Below, one piece after another: positions 33,799 through 42,189 of a stretch of DNA of 64,000 bases (position 1 is the first letter of the stretch; the number at the start of each line of letters is the position of its first letter). Source of the DNA: an uncultured Bacteroidales bacterium (GTDB lineage Bacteria; Bacteroidota; Bacteroidia; Bacteroidales; Paludibacteraceae); NCBI GenBank assembly GCA_900542355.1, contig UQNE01000003.1, positions 129,001 to 193,000 of the forward strand. The letters run 5' to 3'. The position numbers and the translations under genes were made by a program. A model generated the notes under the pieces. That model saw nothing but the letters and a program-made list of their open reading frames with translations, made no database searches and was not told the DNA's origin.

Positions 33799-34281
33799 TT
33801 AGTTGCTAATCGTAATAATCTCACCCGAGTAGAGGGTGTTGTATCGGCGTAGTGCCTCGCCCGAGATACCGGTTTGTGGCGTACCGTACACATCTAAGTT
33901 GTATTGCTCCCCGCAGGTCGGGCAGGTGGCAAACAGTCCATCCACTTCTATCGGTGCGTTTTGTCTGAGGCACTTGGGGCAACACATATCGTAAGCCATA
34001 TACTCGCCTCCGCTCGATACAAACACCACTACCCCCGCATAGCCGTAGGCATCCCTCCCCGCTTGACGGGGCAGCGTCTGACCGTTGAAATGGTAACCGC
34101 TGTTATCAACGATGGTGTAAGAATAGATATTGGTCGGCTTGAAATGCACGAAGAATGCTAGCCGTGTATCGATACGCAAATTGACGGGATAGTAGGGCAC
34201 TGAACTGCGGAAAGTCGTATCTTTGCAGCCGGTCAGCAACACCATACATACTACTAATATGTATCGCCCAAGTCGCTGCAT
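33799..34281 (-). CDS. Rieske-like lipoprotein with four cysteines in place of Cys/His pairs
   Basis: 160 residues with lipobox LLTGC. The C-terminal half aligns in outline with Rieske domains: a first ligand loop (YDMCCPKCLRQNAPIEVDGL), a second loop (ATCPTCGEQYNLDVYGTPQT), then GEALRRYNT, like the family's GPAxxxLxxY. A Rieske centre uses CxH and CxxH; here both loops carry CxxC, so a zinc or mononuclear iron site is more likely than a 2Fe-2S Rieske cluster. The start overlaps nothing and follows the FKBP gene by one base, so the two lipoproteins are co-expressed. Confidence 0.8.
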   Translation of the reverse strand: MQRLGRYILVVCMVLLTGCKDTTFRSSVPYYPVNLRIDTRLAFFVHFKPTNIYSYTIVDNSGYHFNGQTLPRQAGRDAYGYAGVVVFVSSGGEYMAYDMCCPKCLRQNAPIEVDGLFATCPTCGEQYNLDVYGTPQTGISGEALRRYNTLYSGEIITISN

Positions 34282-34282
34282 A

Positions 34283-34804
34283 TCAGTTGGCTACACTTTT
34301 CAAGTGAACGGTAAAGATCATCACAGAGTAGGGAGGAATATAACTTTGTGTCCCTTCCGTTCCGTTCCCTTCGGCTTTGTTGGTTTCGCCGCTTGAGATT
34401 TTCGATTCGTCGTATCCGAGATAGTAGGGTACATAGATTTCGATGTCGCCGTTTTTGTGTATTTTGCGCAGAGCCTCCGAGAATCCGCTCACAAGGTTAG
34501 ACATCGAGAACTGACTTCCCTTTGCGCCGCTGCGGTCAAATTCGTAACCGTTGATTAGTTTGCCGGTGTAGTCGCACACTATGGTGCTGGTTGCATTGGG
34601 ACGAGGCTCTTTGGGAGTGGGGTCGGCAATGATACGATATTGCAGTCCGTCGCTCAGTACAAAAAAACTGCTGTCGCCTTCGTGGTTGATGATGTTCTGC
34701 TCCAACCACAAGTCGTTCTGTACCTTCCAATCCATCCATTGGTTCTCTGTGCAGCCTGCAAACAGACCTGCCAACATGATGAGTATCAGTAGTTTATGTT
34801 TCAT
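34283..34804 (-). CDS. FKBP-type peptidyl-prolyl isomerase lipoprotein
   Basis: 173 residues, lipobox LFAGC, so anchored outside the cytoplasm. An FKBP domain follows: YTGKLINGYEFDRS, FSMSNLVSGFSEALRKIHKN, GDIEIYVPYYLGY, IPPYSVMIFTVHLKSV. The family's Trp of the VIPGW motif is replaced (LVSGF), so catalytic strength is uncertain. Typical of Bacteroidota, which have several such lipoproteins. It lies in a minus-strand run of envelope genes. Confidence 0.92.
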   Translation of the reverse strand: MKHKLLILIMLAGLFAGCTENQWMDWKVQNDLWLEQNIINHEGDSSFFVLSDGLQYRIIADPTPKEPRPNATSTIVCDYTGKLINGYEFDRSGAKGSQFSMSNLVSGFSEALRKIHKNGDIEIYVPYYLGYDESKISSGETNKAEGNGTEGTQSYIPPYSVMIFTVHLKSVAN

Positions 34805-34872
34805 ATTGCTTTTATAATTATCAACAAAAAATTATCAACAAATCAACAAATAAACGGATAAACCTATCAACC

Positions 34873-36039
34873 CTATTTGCAAATCCACTGACTCGGGTTG
34901 AGTATCGTGCGGTCTTTATAGACTTGGAAATAGAGTTCCGTCTTGTTGTCCTGTTCGGGGTCGGAGTAGATAGTGCCGAGTTTTTGCTTGGTCTCTACTT
35001 TATCTCCTTGTTTTACAGCCAGTTTGCTTAGGTTGGAATAGACGGTTCGATAGTTACCGTGTTGCACAATCACTGCGTAGGTATTGCCCACGAGGAAGCA
35101 ACTCGTTACCTCCCCCTTGTACACTGCGCGGGCAGATGCTCCGGCTGTGGTCTGCAGGTAGATACCTTTGTTGTCGGTTACTACATGCTCATATACAGGG
35201 TGCTGCTGCTTGCCGAATTGCCCGCTGATAAAGCCTTTCTCTACAGGCCATGGCAGTTTGCCTTTATTCTGCTCAAAACCGCCTGCTACCAGTTTCTGCT
35301 CCTTGGTGAGAGTCGTCTTAGTAGCGGTTTGCTTGCGCACCATCTCGTCAATCTTCTTGTTGAGTTGTGCGGCTTGTTGCTGCTGTTTCTTCAGTTTGGC
35401 TACCAGCGTCTTTTCTTGTTTCTGCAACTGGGTGAGCATACTCTGGTGCTTTTTCTCATCGCGTGCCAAGTTCTCTTGCTGGCGTTTGCGGCTCTGCAAT
35501 GCCTGCTCTTTCGACTTGCGATGCTCCTGCAAGGCATCGTTCTGGATATCAATCTCCGTCTGCGTGCGCTCTATGCGAGCCACTTGCTCTTGGCGAAACT
35601 TGGCAAACTCCTGCATGTAGCGTACTCGCCGCACCATCTGCTGAAAACTGTCAGACGATAGCACAAACAGCAACGGCGATTGCTGCATCTGCGCATAGTG
35701 GCTCTCTCTGACCAAGCGTGCATAGTCGGCTTTGTAGGTCTCCAAGTCCGCTTGTAGCGAGTCGCGTTTCTGTCCGAGCAGCGTCATCTCATCGTCGAGA
35801 GCGGTGATCTCGCTGCCCAAAGTATGAATCAGTTGCCGTTGCGTCTTGATGTTTTTGTTGAGCAACTGCAGTTTATTGAGTGTCGAGGTCTCGTCTTTCT
35901 TGGTTTGATTGAGCATCTTATTGGTGTTCTCAATCTGTTTCTGCAGTTCTTGCTGTTTCTTCTGCAGGTTCTTCACCGACTCAGCACCGGCACTCAGCGA
36001 GAGCAACAACGCACATATATATATAAGGAGTCGTTTCAT
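34873..36039 (-). CDS. EnvC-like coiled-coil protein with degenerate LytM (M23) domain
   Basis: 388 residues: signal peptide (1-19), a long coiled coil (about 20-245), then an M23 domain (about 265-388). The metal ligands of active M23 peptidases (HxxxD early, HxH late) are not visible: the positions read YEHVVTDNKGIYLQT and VQHGNYRTVYSNL with TELYFQVYKD at the end. EnvC/NlpD proteins with such sites do not cut peptidoglycan but activate amidases during cell separation; that role is inferred here. It overlaps the DUF4292 gene by four bases. Confidence 0.9.
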   Translation of the reverse strand: MKRLLIYICALLLSLSAGAESVKNLQKKQQELQKQIENTNKMLNQTKKDETSTLNKLQLLNKNIKTQRQLIHTLGSEITALDDEMTLLGQKRDSLQADLETYKADYARLVRESHYAQMQQSPLLFVLSSDSFQQMVRRVRYMQEFAKFRQEQVARIERTQTEIDIQNDALQEHRKSKEQALQSRKRQQENLARDEKKHQSMLTQLQKQEKTLVAKLKKQQQQAAQLNKKIDEMVRKQTATKTTLTKEQKLVAGGFEQNKGKLPWPVEKGFISGQFGKQQHPVYEHVVTDNKGIYLQTTAGASARAVYKGEVTSCFLVGNTYAVIVQHGNYRTVYSNLSKLAVKQGDKVETKQKLGTIYSDPEQDNKTELYFQVYKDRTILNPSQWICK

Positions 36040-36734
36040 TTCAATAGTTGCTTGATGTCTATTTGTTGGTAGCGTGTTAGGTCTGCACCCCGTGTGCGAA
36101 CAGGCACATCCGTTTGCCGAGCGGGGTAGGTAAGACGCAACATAATCGTCTGTTTGCCGGTCGTATAGCCTACAAATGCCTCGTCTTCGCCCGTGGGCAA
36201 TTCCCCTGTGGCTAAGGCTTGCAGGTCATTATAACTGACAGCGGGTTGAAGATAACGATTGACTTCTTCGTAGGTGGCTACGGCATACTGTCGGTTGATT
36301 TTATCAATACCCGTTATCTGCTTGGGGGTTGCCTCTATGCGGAGCATCTCGATACCCAGCATAGGCATGATGCTCAGTATGACAATCGAATCACGCACCG
36401 TCTGCATGGTGCAAGTGGCACGCAGTGTCTGTTCGCCTATCGTTACCACCCCTTGTGCATTCTGCATTAGGCATGTATGCCATTGGCTTTCAGTCGTTTG
36501 TGCTTCTTGCTCTGCCTCTGCTTGCTGTGCTTCGGTTTCTGTCTTGGCGATATGTTGGGTTGTGTGGCAACTCGTCATACCTACAGCAAAACCTACTCCG
36601 ACAGCCAACACCGTGATGATTTCAAAAGCCGTGCCAAAGGCTACCTTGGTGGCGATGGCAAACGCATTTCTCGTTGTGCGTTGGATAGCGTTTCTAACTT
36701 CGCGCAGAATATATCTCAGTACTCGTAAGTCCAT
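36036..36734 (-). CDS. DUF4292-family lipoprotein
   Basis: 232 residues. A long basic N-terminal stretch (1-37) precedes a hydrophobic segment IITVLAVGVGFAVGMTSC that ends in a lipobox (MTSC, Cys56); no closer Met exists, so the long n-region appears real or the start is non-ATG. The mature part (LRATCTMQTVRDSIVILSIM, PKQITGIDKINRQYAVATYE) matches the pattern of the DUF4292 beta-rich family. The order TPR protein, DUF4292 protein, EnvC-like protein is common in Bacteroidales. Function unknown; probably envelope biogenesis. Confidence 0.85.
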   Translation of the reverse strand: MDLRVLRYILREVRNAIQRTTRNAFAIATKVAFGTAFEIITVLAVGVGFAVGMTSCHTTQHIAKTETEAQQAEAEQEAQTTESQWHTCLMQNAQGVVTIGEQTLRATCTMQTVRDSIVILSIMPMLGIEMLRIEATPKQITGIDKINRQYAVATYEEVNRYLQPAVSYNDLQALATGELPTGEDEAFVGYTTGKQTIMLRLTYPARQTDVPVRTRGADLTRYQQIDIKQLLK

Positions 36735-36761
36735 ATCTGTTTTGCTATTTCCGGTAAGTGC

Positions 36762-37733
36762 CTATTTTACAATCTCTTGCAGGTGTTGCTCTATCTCTTT
36801 TGAGTTCTCGGGGTCGGCATTCTGCATAGCCTTCTTGATGTAGAAAGTCGCCAGTGTATCTTGTCCTTGCAGGTGCAAAATCCATGCGTAGGTATCTAAG
36901 AAAGTGGGGTTGTTGGGCTGCTCACGAATGGTAATCTGGCTCATCTGCTCAGCCTTGCGCAAGTCCCCGCCCGAGATGGCAAGCAGATACGCATAGTTGT
37001 TGAGAATCAATAGATTAGACGGGTCGATGCGCAAGATGTGTTCATATTCTGCCATAATCTGCTCAGTCGGTGCACCAATAGCCGAAAGCAGGTCTGCCCG
37101 AAAAAGCAAAAACTGCAAATCGTCCGGATTGAGAGCCAAATAATCATCGATGGCGGCAATGGCTTTTTTAGGCTTACCCTCTATGAGGTAGATTCTATAT
37201 CGGTTTAGCGCACTCATACCGTCATAGCCTTGTAGTTGGTCTATTCGGTCTTGCGCTTGTATGGCTTGTTTATACTTGCCGTTCACCAAAGCGGCTTGGC
37301 GCATATAGTCCCATACATTGGCATCTTTGGGGTTGAGCCGAGTGGCTTGTTGCATTACCGTGAGCAACTCCTTGCGAGCGGTCTTGCTGTCCTGCTTGTA
37401 TAGGCAAAGAGCATAGTGATACCAGTGATCGCACGGGTCGAGCAGGTAGGCTTGCCGAAAATAATCGAATGCCAAATCCGTCTGCTTGATAGCATTGTAG
37501 ATAACGCCCAAATAGTCCTTGGTGGTGGCGTCTTGCGGATTGAGTTGCTCGCAGAAAAGTAGTTGCTGCAATGCCTCGGGATAACGCTCCTGCTCAATGC
37601 TTTGGCGGGCAGCGAACCAATAATAGGTAAACTGTTGCTCGCGTTCTGTGGGCAACGGTTGCGCTTTCGGTTTCTTCGCCCATACGGGGAGAAGAAAAAG
37701 CAAAGATAGGAATAGTGTAGCAATACGACGCAT
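36762..37733 (-). CDS. Secreted or periplasmic TPR-repeat protein
   Basis: 323 residues with signal peptide MRRIATLFLSLLFLLPVWA. At least six tetratricopeptide-like helical pairs run from about 33 to the end (for example ERYPEALQQLLFCEQLNPQD, TDLAFDYFRQAYLLDPCD, YKQAIQAQDRIDQL, KAIAAIDDYLALNPDDL). These repeats bind proteins and have no catalytic role. It is probably exported and works with the DUF4292 and EnvC-like products encoded downstream. Confidence 0.88.
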   Translation of the reverse strand: MRRIATLFLSLLFLLPVWAKKPKAQPLPTEREQQFTYYWFAARQSIEQERYPEALQQLLFCEQLNPQDATTKDYLGVIYNAIKQTDLAFDYFRQAYLLDPCDHWYHYALCLYKQDSKTARKELLTVMQQATRLNPKDANVWDYMRQAALVNGKYKQAIQAQDRIDQLQGYDGMSALNRYRIYLIEGKPKKAIAAIDDYLALNPDDLQFLLFRADLLSAIGAPTEQIMAEYEHILRIDPSNLLILNNYAYLLAISGGDLRKAEQMSQITIREQPNNPTFLDTYAWILHLQGQDTLATFYIKKAMQNADPENSKEIEQHLQEIVK

Positions 37734-37742
37734 AGTCTGCTT

Positions 37743-38177
37743 CTATTTTACGCCGCTGTGTCCGAAGCCGCCTGCTCCCCGTTCGGTGTCGCTCAGCGTC
37801 TCTACCTCTACTACTTCGGGTTGCTCGTGGCGGGCAATCACCATCTGAGCAATACGCTCGCCGCTTTCGATAGTCTGCGGTTCTTGGCTTAGGTTGATGA
37901 GGATAATGCCTATCTCTCCGCGATAGTCGGCGTCGATAGTTCCCGGACTGTTCAGTACGGTCAGCCCTCGTTTTAGTGCCAACCCGCTGCGAGGGCGTAT
38001 CTGTGCTTCGTAGCCTGCGGGCAACTCCATAAACAGACCTGTGGGGAGCAACTTGCGCTCCAGAGGTTGCAAGGTTACAGGTTCTGTCAGATAGCAGCGG
38101 ATGTCCATTCCTGCCGCCTCTCGGCTCTCATACCTCGGCAACGGATTGTTGCTCTTATTGATAAATCGTATCGTCAT
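37743..38177 (-). CDS. dut: Deoxyuridine 5'-triphosphate nucleotidohydrolase
   Basis: 144 residues of trimeric dUTPase, which hydrolyses dUTP to dUMP and keeps uracil out of DNA. The five conserved motifs are present: AAGMDIRCY (motif 1), RPRSGLALKRG (2), GTIDADYRGEIG (3), IESGERIAQMVI (4) and the C-terminal RGAGGFGHSG (5). It is 9 bases upstream of the TPR gene. Confidence 0.98.
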   Translation of the reverse strand: MTIRFINKSNNPLPRYESREAAGMDIRCYLTEPVTLQPLERKLLPTGLFMELPAGYEAQIRPRSGLALKRGLTVLNSPGTIDADYRGEIGIILINLSQEPQTIESGERIAQMVIARHEQPEVVEVETLSDTERGAGGFGHSGVK

Positions 38178-38207
38178 AAATGTGCTTTTTTATTGTTCTT
38201 TCCCTTT

Positions 38208-39092
38208 TTAGAACCGCTTTTCTACCAGCACTTTCAAGCCGTCGGGTATAATCTCGATATGGATGTCTTTGGGCATATCTACAGGGTCTCCGTCGATGTG
38301 GAAAGGAGCGGCTTCTTCGCGCTCAAGCGTTATCTCGCGAGTGCGAATCGTATCCATAAATAGGCTGTTGTCAATACTCTTGGTAAATAGTCGCAGTGCC
38401 AATCCGGGCGCACCCAATAGTGCATTGTTGCTCATGATACATATATCCATCAAGCCGTCTTGTATGCTGGCTTTGGGTGCAATATATGCTTCGTAGCCCC
38501 ATTGGCTCGCATTGGCAAAAGTAATCAGAAACGCCTTGTGCGTTACATCAATTCCTTCGCCTACCAAATGATAGGTCTGCGCCTTGTAGGTAAGCACATC
38601 CTTTACGATATTCTCGAAGTATGTGCGGAAACCCCGTTTCGTACTCCCCGCAAACTGGTCTGCAATCAGTGCGTCAAACCCCGTGCCGCAGGTGCTGACA
38701 AATAGTTTGCCGTTTGCCAATCCGTAGTCGGCATAGATAGCCTCCGAGTGGTTGAGCAACTCGATTGCACGCGCTGTCTGAACGGGAACGCCGATGTGGC
38801 GTGCAAATCCGTTTCCGCTTCCCATAGGCAGAATGCCCATCGCCGTTTGGGTATCGCGCAATCCGCGTGCCACTTCATTCACCGTGCCGTCACCTCCCAC
38901 TGCCACTACTGCCTCAAAACCCATCTTTGCAAACTGGCTCGCCAACTCGGTAGCATGTCCCGCACGCTCGGTGAATACGATATTGGGCAACCATTGCTTG
39001 CTATCCAATAGTTGCAGTATCTGCTTCGGCAATTTCTTCTTATTATTCTGCGTACCCGATATGGGATTGATGATAAATGCGATATTCTTCAT
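38208..39092 (-). CDS. Diacylglycerol/lipid kinase family protein
   Basis: 294 residues of the DagK/YegS type, which phosphorylate lipids such as diacylglycerol with ATP at the membrane. Seen: NPISGTQNNKK at the N-terminus, the catalytic-domain motif VGGDGTVNEVARGL (the GGDGT nucleotide loop), LPMGSGNGFARH, and SKAFLITFANASQWGYEAYI-like strands with IDGDPVD near the end. First gene of the minus-strand run and served by the promoter at 39205-39236. Confidence 0.93.
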   Translation of the reverse strand: MKNIAFIINPISGTQNNKKKLPKQILQLLDSKQWLPNIVFTERAGHATELASQFAKMGFEAVVAVGGDGTVNEVARGLRDTQTAMGILPMGSGNGFARHIGVPVQTARAIELLNHSEAIYADYGLANGKLFVSTCGTGFDALIADQFAGSTKRGFRTYFENIVKDVLTYKAQTYHLVGEGIDVTHKAFLITFANASQWGYEAYIAPKASIQDGLMDICIMSNNALLGAPGLALRLFTKSIDNSLFMDTIRTREITLEREEAAPFHIDGDPVDMPKDIHIEIIPDGLKVLVEKRF

Positions 39093-39204
39093 ACCTTCCG
39101 TTGTCTTTTGTTGATTTTTGTCTCCTAAACACTCCGTTCTGCGAGGTGAGAAGGATAGGGGACTATTGTGTATTCCGTATCGTGCATGCGCACAAAACTG
39201 CGCA

Positions 39205-39236
39205 CAAAGTTACGATTTTTTTTGCACATATACAAA
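39205..39236 (-). promoter_or_regulatory. Lipid-kinase operon promoter, overlapping a divergent promoter
   Basis: Minus strand TTTG (39236-39233), 20 bases, TAACTTTG (39212-39205). It interleaves with the plus-strand promoter at 39221-39252, so polymerase can hardly occupy both at once. Confidence 0.8.
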
Positions 39237-39252
39237 CTTTTGTGTAACTTTG
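39221..39252 (+). promoter_or_regulatory. DUF4301 gene promoter, overlapping a divergent promoter
   Basis: TTTG (39221-39224), 20 bases, TAACTTTG (39245-39252), with the gene start at 39281. The leader is about 20 bases. Confidence 0.8.
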
Positions 39253-39280
39253 CAGCCTACTAACTAATTTCTATCCATAT

Positions 39281-40627
39281 ATGGACACACTCTTTTCATC
39301 CGCCGACATCGAGCAACTCGGGCAACACGGCGTCTCTCTTGAGCAGGCAGAACAACAGATGCACGCTTTCCAAACAGGCTTCCCGCCGCTCGATATTGTC
39401 GCTCCCGCTTCTCGCAAACAGGGTATTCTTGTACCCACCAAAGTGCAGCAAGAAGAATATATTTTGGCTTGGCAGCAGTACCTCGACGAAGGACATCAAG
39501 TGCTGAAGTTCGTACCTGCCAGTGGGGCAGCAAGCCGAATGTTTAAGAATCTGTTTCAGTATCTTGAGGATGGTATCGAAACCGATTTTATTCGGGAGTT
39601 TCTTGCTAATATCGGCCATTTTGCTTTCGGGCAACAACTGTCCGGACTAAGTGGACAAGATGCTGTACACCATCTGCTATATGATATGCACTATGGTGAA
39701 CTGCCCAAGGGGTTGCTCTTGTTTCATAAATACCGCGATGAACCCCGCACACCTGCTCTCGAACATCTGGTAGAGGCGGCTCTCTATGCTCAAAGCAAGG
39801 GCGTGGCTGCACTCCATTTTACTGTTTCTCACAACCATCTGCCCCTCTTTCGGCAGCATATTGCTGACCATCTGTTAGCCTATCAAAATAAGTATGGTGT
39901 GCGGTTCGATATCTCTTTCTCTGAGCAGTTGCCCGCCACCGATACATTGGCTGCCAATCCTGACGGCACGCCTTTCCGTGATAATCAAGGCAAACTGCTC
40001 TTTCGCCCGGGAGGACACGGTGCCCTCATTCATAACCTCAACCAACAGGAAGCCGACATCGTCTTTATCAAGAATATCGACAATGTCGTGCCCGATAGAT
40101 TGAAAAAAGATACCGTCCGTTGGAAACAGATACTCGCAGGTGTATTGGTTACGGAGCAACAGCGTATTTTCAGCCGTCTGCAAGACCCTACTTTATCCCC
40201 CGAGGAACGAACAATGCTCAATCGCCCTATACGCGTCTGTGGTGTGGTAAAGAATACGGGAGAACCCGGAGGTGGTCCGTTTATCGTGCGGGATAATGCC
40301 GGCAATCTTACCTATCAGATATTGGAGTCATCGCAAATCAGCGACCCTGCATTGATGGCACAATCTACCCACTTCAACCCCGTTGACTTGGTTTGCGCTA
40401 TCCGTGATTATCAAGGAAATAAATTCAACCTGCCCGACTATGTTGACCCCAACACCGGCTTTATCTCACACAAGTCGAAAGATGGTAAGGAACTGTTGGC
40501 ACTCGAATTGCCGGGCCTGTGGAATGGTGCAATGGCGCATTGGAACACTATCTTTGTGGAGGTCCCTGTCTCTACTTTCAATCCCGTAAAAACAGTCAAC
40601 GACCTTCTTCGCAAGCAACATCAATAG
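39281..40627 (+). CDS. DUF4301-family protein
   Basis: 448 residues. The pattern (FVPASGAASRMFKNLFQYLE, GTPFRDNQGKLLFRPGGHGA, DIVFIKNIDNVVPDRLKKDT, VKNTGEPGGGPFIV) is that of DUF4301, a Bacteroidota family that looks like a nucleotide-sugar pyrophosphorylase-type nucleotidyltransferase: the PASGAASRMFK loop resembles the GGxGxRM...K signature. Cytoplasmic; function not established. Its promoter overlaps that of the divergent lipid-kinase run. Confidence 0.88.
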   Translation: MDTLFSSADIEQLGQHGVSLEQAEQQMHAFQTGFPPLDIVAPASRKQGILVPTKVQQEEYILAWQQYLDEGHQVLKFVPASGAASRMFKNLFQYLEDGIETDFIREFLANIGHFAFGQQLSGLSGQDAVHHLLYDMHYGELPKGLLLFHKYRDEPRTPALEHLVEAALYAQSKGVAALHFTVSHNHLPLFRQHIADHLLAYQNKYGVRFDISFSEQLPATDTLAANPDGTPFRDNQGKLLFRPGGHGALIHNLNQQEADIVFIKNIDNVVPDRLKKDTVRWKQILAGVLVTEQQRIFSRLQDPTLSPEERTMLNRPIRVCGVVKNTGEPGGGPFIVRDNAGNLTYQILESSQISDPALMAQSTHFNPVDLVCAIRDYQGNKFNLPDYVDPNTGFISHKSKDGKELLALELPGLWNGAMAHWNTIFVEVPVSTFNPVKTVNDLLRKQHQ

Positions 40628-41018
40628 ACAAATATGGCTCTTCCGTTGCCACAAGCGAAAGCCAAGGAACAAGTTATTATATAGGAAAATCACATATCTA
40701 ATAAACTTTACCGATTGATGTGGAAGCCTGTTGCGTTTTGCGTGAGGACTTTGGCATAGTGGAGATACACGACCAATATGGGTATTTTCGGGTGCGCTAC
40801 TACGCAATAGATGTGCTATCCTCTCCGTTTGTTATAGGGAAAAATACCCACTCTGACAGGTAGGGTTGGCAAATAGAACTTTTATTTTGTGCAACCAACT
40901 ATTTGTTGTAATTTTGCGGTCTCAAACGGAAGAATAGTGTTTTCCAACGGAGAATATGCTTCGAAGAAAGCCTATCTTCCAAGACAGAAGAAAGTCTGTT
41001 TTTAAGGTATAAAAGATT
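40628..41018. other. Intergenic region upstream of lrgAB-like genes
   Basis: 391 bases without a gene. It holds a perfect 9-bp inverted repeat GGGTATTTT/AAAATACCC (40780-40788, 40841-40849) and the promoter at 40886-40916, which leaves a leader of about 95 bases. Confidence 0.7.
40886..40916 (+). promoter_or_regulatory. Promoter of the lrgA/lrgB-like operon
   Basis: TTTG (40886-40889), 19 bases, TAATTTTG (40909-40916). Confidence 0.7.
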
Positions 41019-41387
41019 GTGTTTGGTTTCTTTATTATTTTGCTATTCCTCGTAGTGGGGAATATCGTTTCGTGGGCAATAGGGGGTATCATCCCCGGGA
41101 GCGTGATAGGTATGCTTTTGCTCTTTATCTGCCTGTGTCTTAAGTGGATACACCCGCATCAGATACGCGTTGCCGCCACTGCTCTGACAAGCAATATGTC
41201 GTTTTTCTTTGTACCCGCTATGGTGGGTATTATGGAGCAATGGCAGATTATCCGTCTGAACCTTGCAGGTTGGCTCGGTATTCTCATTCTCTCTACGCTC
41301 GCTATCATGGTTAGCAGCGGGATTACTATGCAAGGGATGGCGCATTTGGCACAACGGCTAAGCAAGAAAGGAGCGGCTCATGCGTGA
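41019..41387 (+). CDS. CidA/LrgA-family holin-like membrane protein
   Basis: 122 residues with a GTG start; the mature pattern is about four membrane helices (FIILLFLVVGNIVSWAIGGI, PGSVIGMLLLFICLCLKW, SFFFVPAMVGIMEQW, AGWLGILILSTLAIMVSSGI). PGSVIGMLLLF and FFVPAMVGIM are family hallmarks. LrgA/CidA proteins work with LrgB/CidB in murein hydrolase control or in export of small acids. Its stop overlaps the start of the LrgB-like gene by eight bases. Confidence 0.92.
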   Translation: MFGFFIILLFLVVGNIVSWAIGGIIPGSVIGMLLLFICLCLKWIHPHQIRVAATALTSNMSFFFVPAMVGIMEQWQIIRLNLAGWLGILILSTLAIMVSSGITMQGMAHLAQRLSKKGAAHA

Positions 41388-42078
41388 TGTAGTCTGCTCT
41401 GTTCCGTCGCTGCTGATGCTCACTTTTGGTGCGTATTTGCTCGGACTCTTCTTGCAGCGCAAGTCGGGGTGGACACTGCTTCACCCATTCTTGATATGCA
41501 TACCCGTGCTGGTAGCCACGCTTTGTATTCTCGACATCCCCTACGATACCTATTCGCAAGCCAATCAGGCGATTACCTTCCTGCTCGGGCCGAGTGTGGT
41601 AGCCTTAGCGCTGTCGCTCTATGAGGAGATAGATACGATACGCCGCAATGCTTTGCCTATCACGGTGGCAGTATTGGTGGGTGCGCTGGTAGGTATAGCA
41701 AGCGTTTATGTATCGTGCAGAATGCTCCATTTGGATGGGATGTGGGTGCGCTCTTTGGAGGCTAAGTCGGTTACTACCCCTATTGCAATGGACATCACCC
41801 GCTCGCTTGGCGGCAATGAGTCGCTATCGGCGGTGTCGGTGATCATCACGGGTTTCTTGGGTTCGCTTATCGGTCCGTTCGTGCTGCGGCTCTGCCATAT
41901 CACCAACCCGGTTGCCAAAGGGCTTGCCATGGGGTGTGCCGCCCACGGATTAGGAACGGCACGCGCCATCGAGTTGGGAGCATTAGAAGGGGCTGTCAGC
42001 GGTCTGTGTATCGCGCTTATGGGTATTGCTACAGCTATCCTCGTACCGCTCTTTCATATTGTCCTACCTGTCTGGTAA
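41380..42078 (+). CDS. LrgB/CidB-family membrane protein
   Basis: 232 residues with about six to eight membrane helices. Family signatures: FLLGPSVVALALSLY, LEAKSVTTPIAMDITRSLGG, and GLAMGCAAHGLGTARAIELG, all typical of LrgB/YohK. Partner of the LrgA-like protein encoded upstream. Inner membrane. Confidence 0.95.
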   Translation: MRDVVCSVPSLLMLTFGAYLLGLFLQRKSGWTLLHPFLICIPVLVATLCILDIPYDTYSQANQAITFLLGPSVVALALSLYEEIDTIRRNALPITVAVLVGALVGIASVYVSCRMLHLDGMWVRSLEAKSVTTPIAMDITRSLGGNESLSAVSVIITGFLGSLIGPFVLRLCHITNPVAKGLAMGCAAHGLGTARAIELGALEGAVSGLCIALMGIATAILVPLFHIVLPVW

Positions 42079-42189
42079 CGGCAAATCAAGTCTTATTTTT
42101 CGCAAGCAGCAATCCAAAACACGCAGCCGAAAAGGCTATGGCACGCTTATTGTACGATTCCGTATCGGATAATTAAAAATTACACTCCA

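Noticed and set aside
41019..42078. lrgAB-like genes considered as phage holin/lysis genes
   Set aside because: Both match the chromosomal LrgA/LrgB families in full and no phage genes are nearby.
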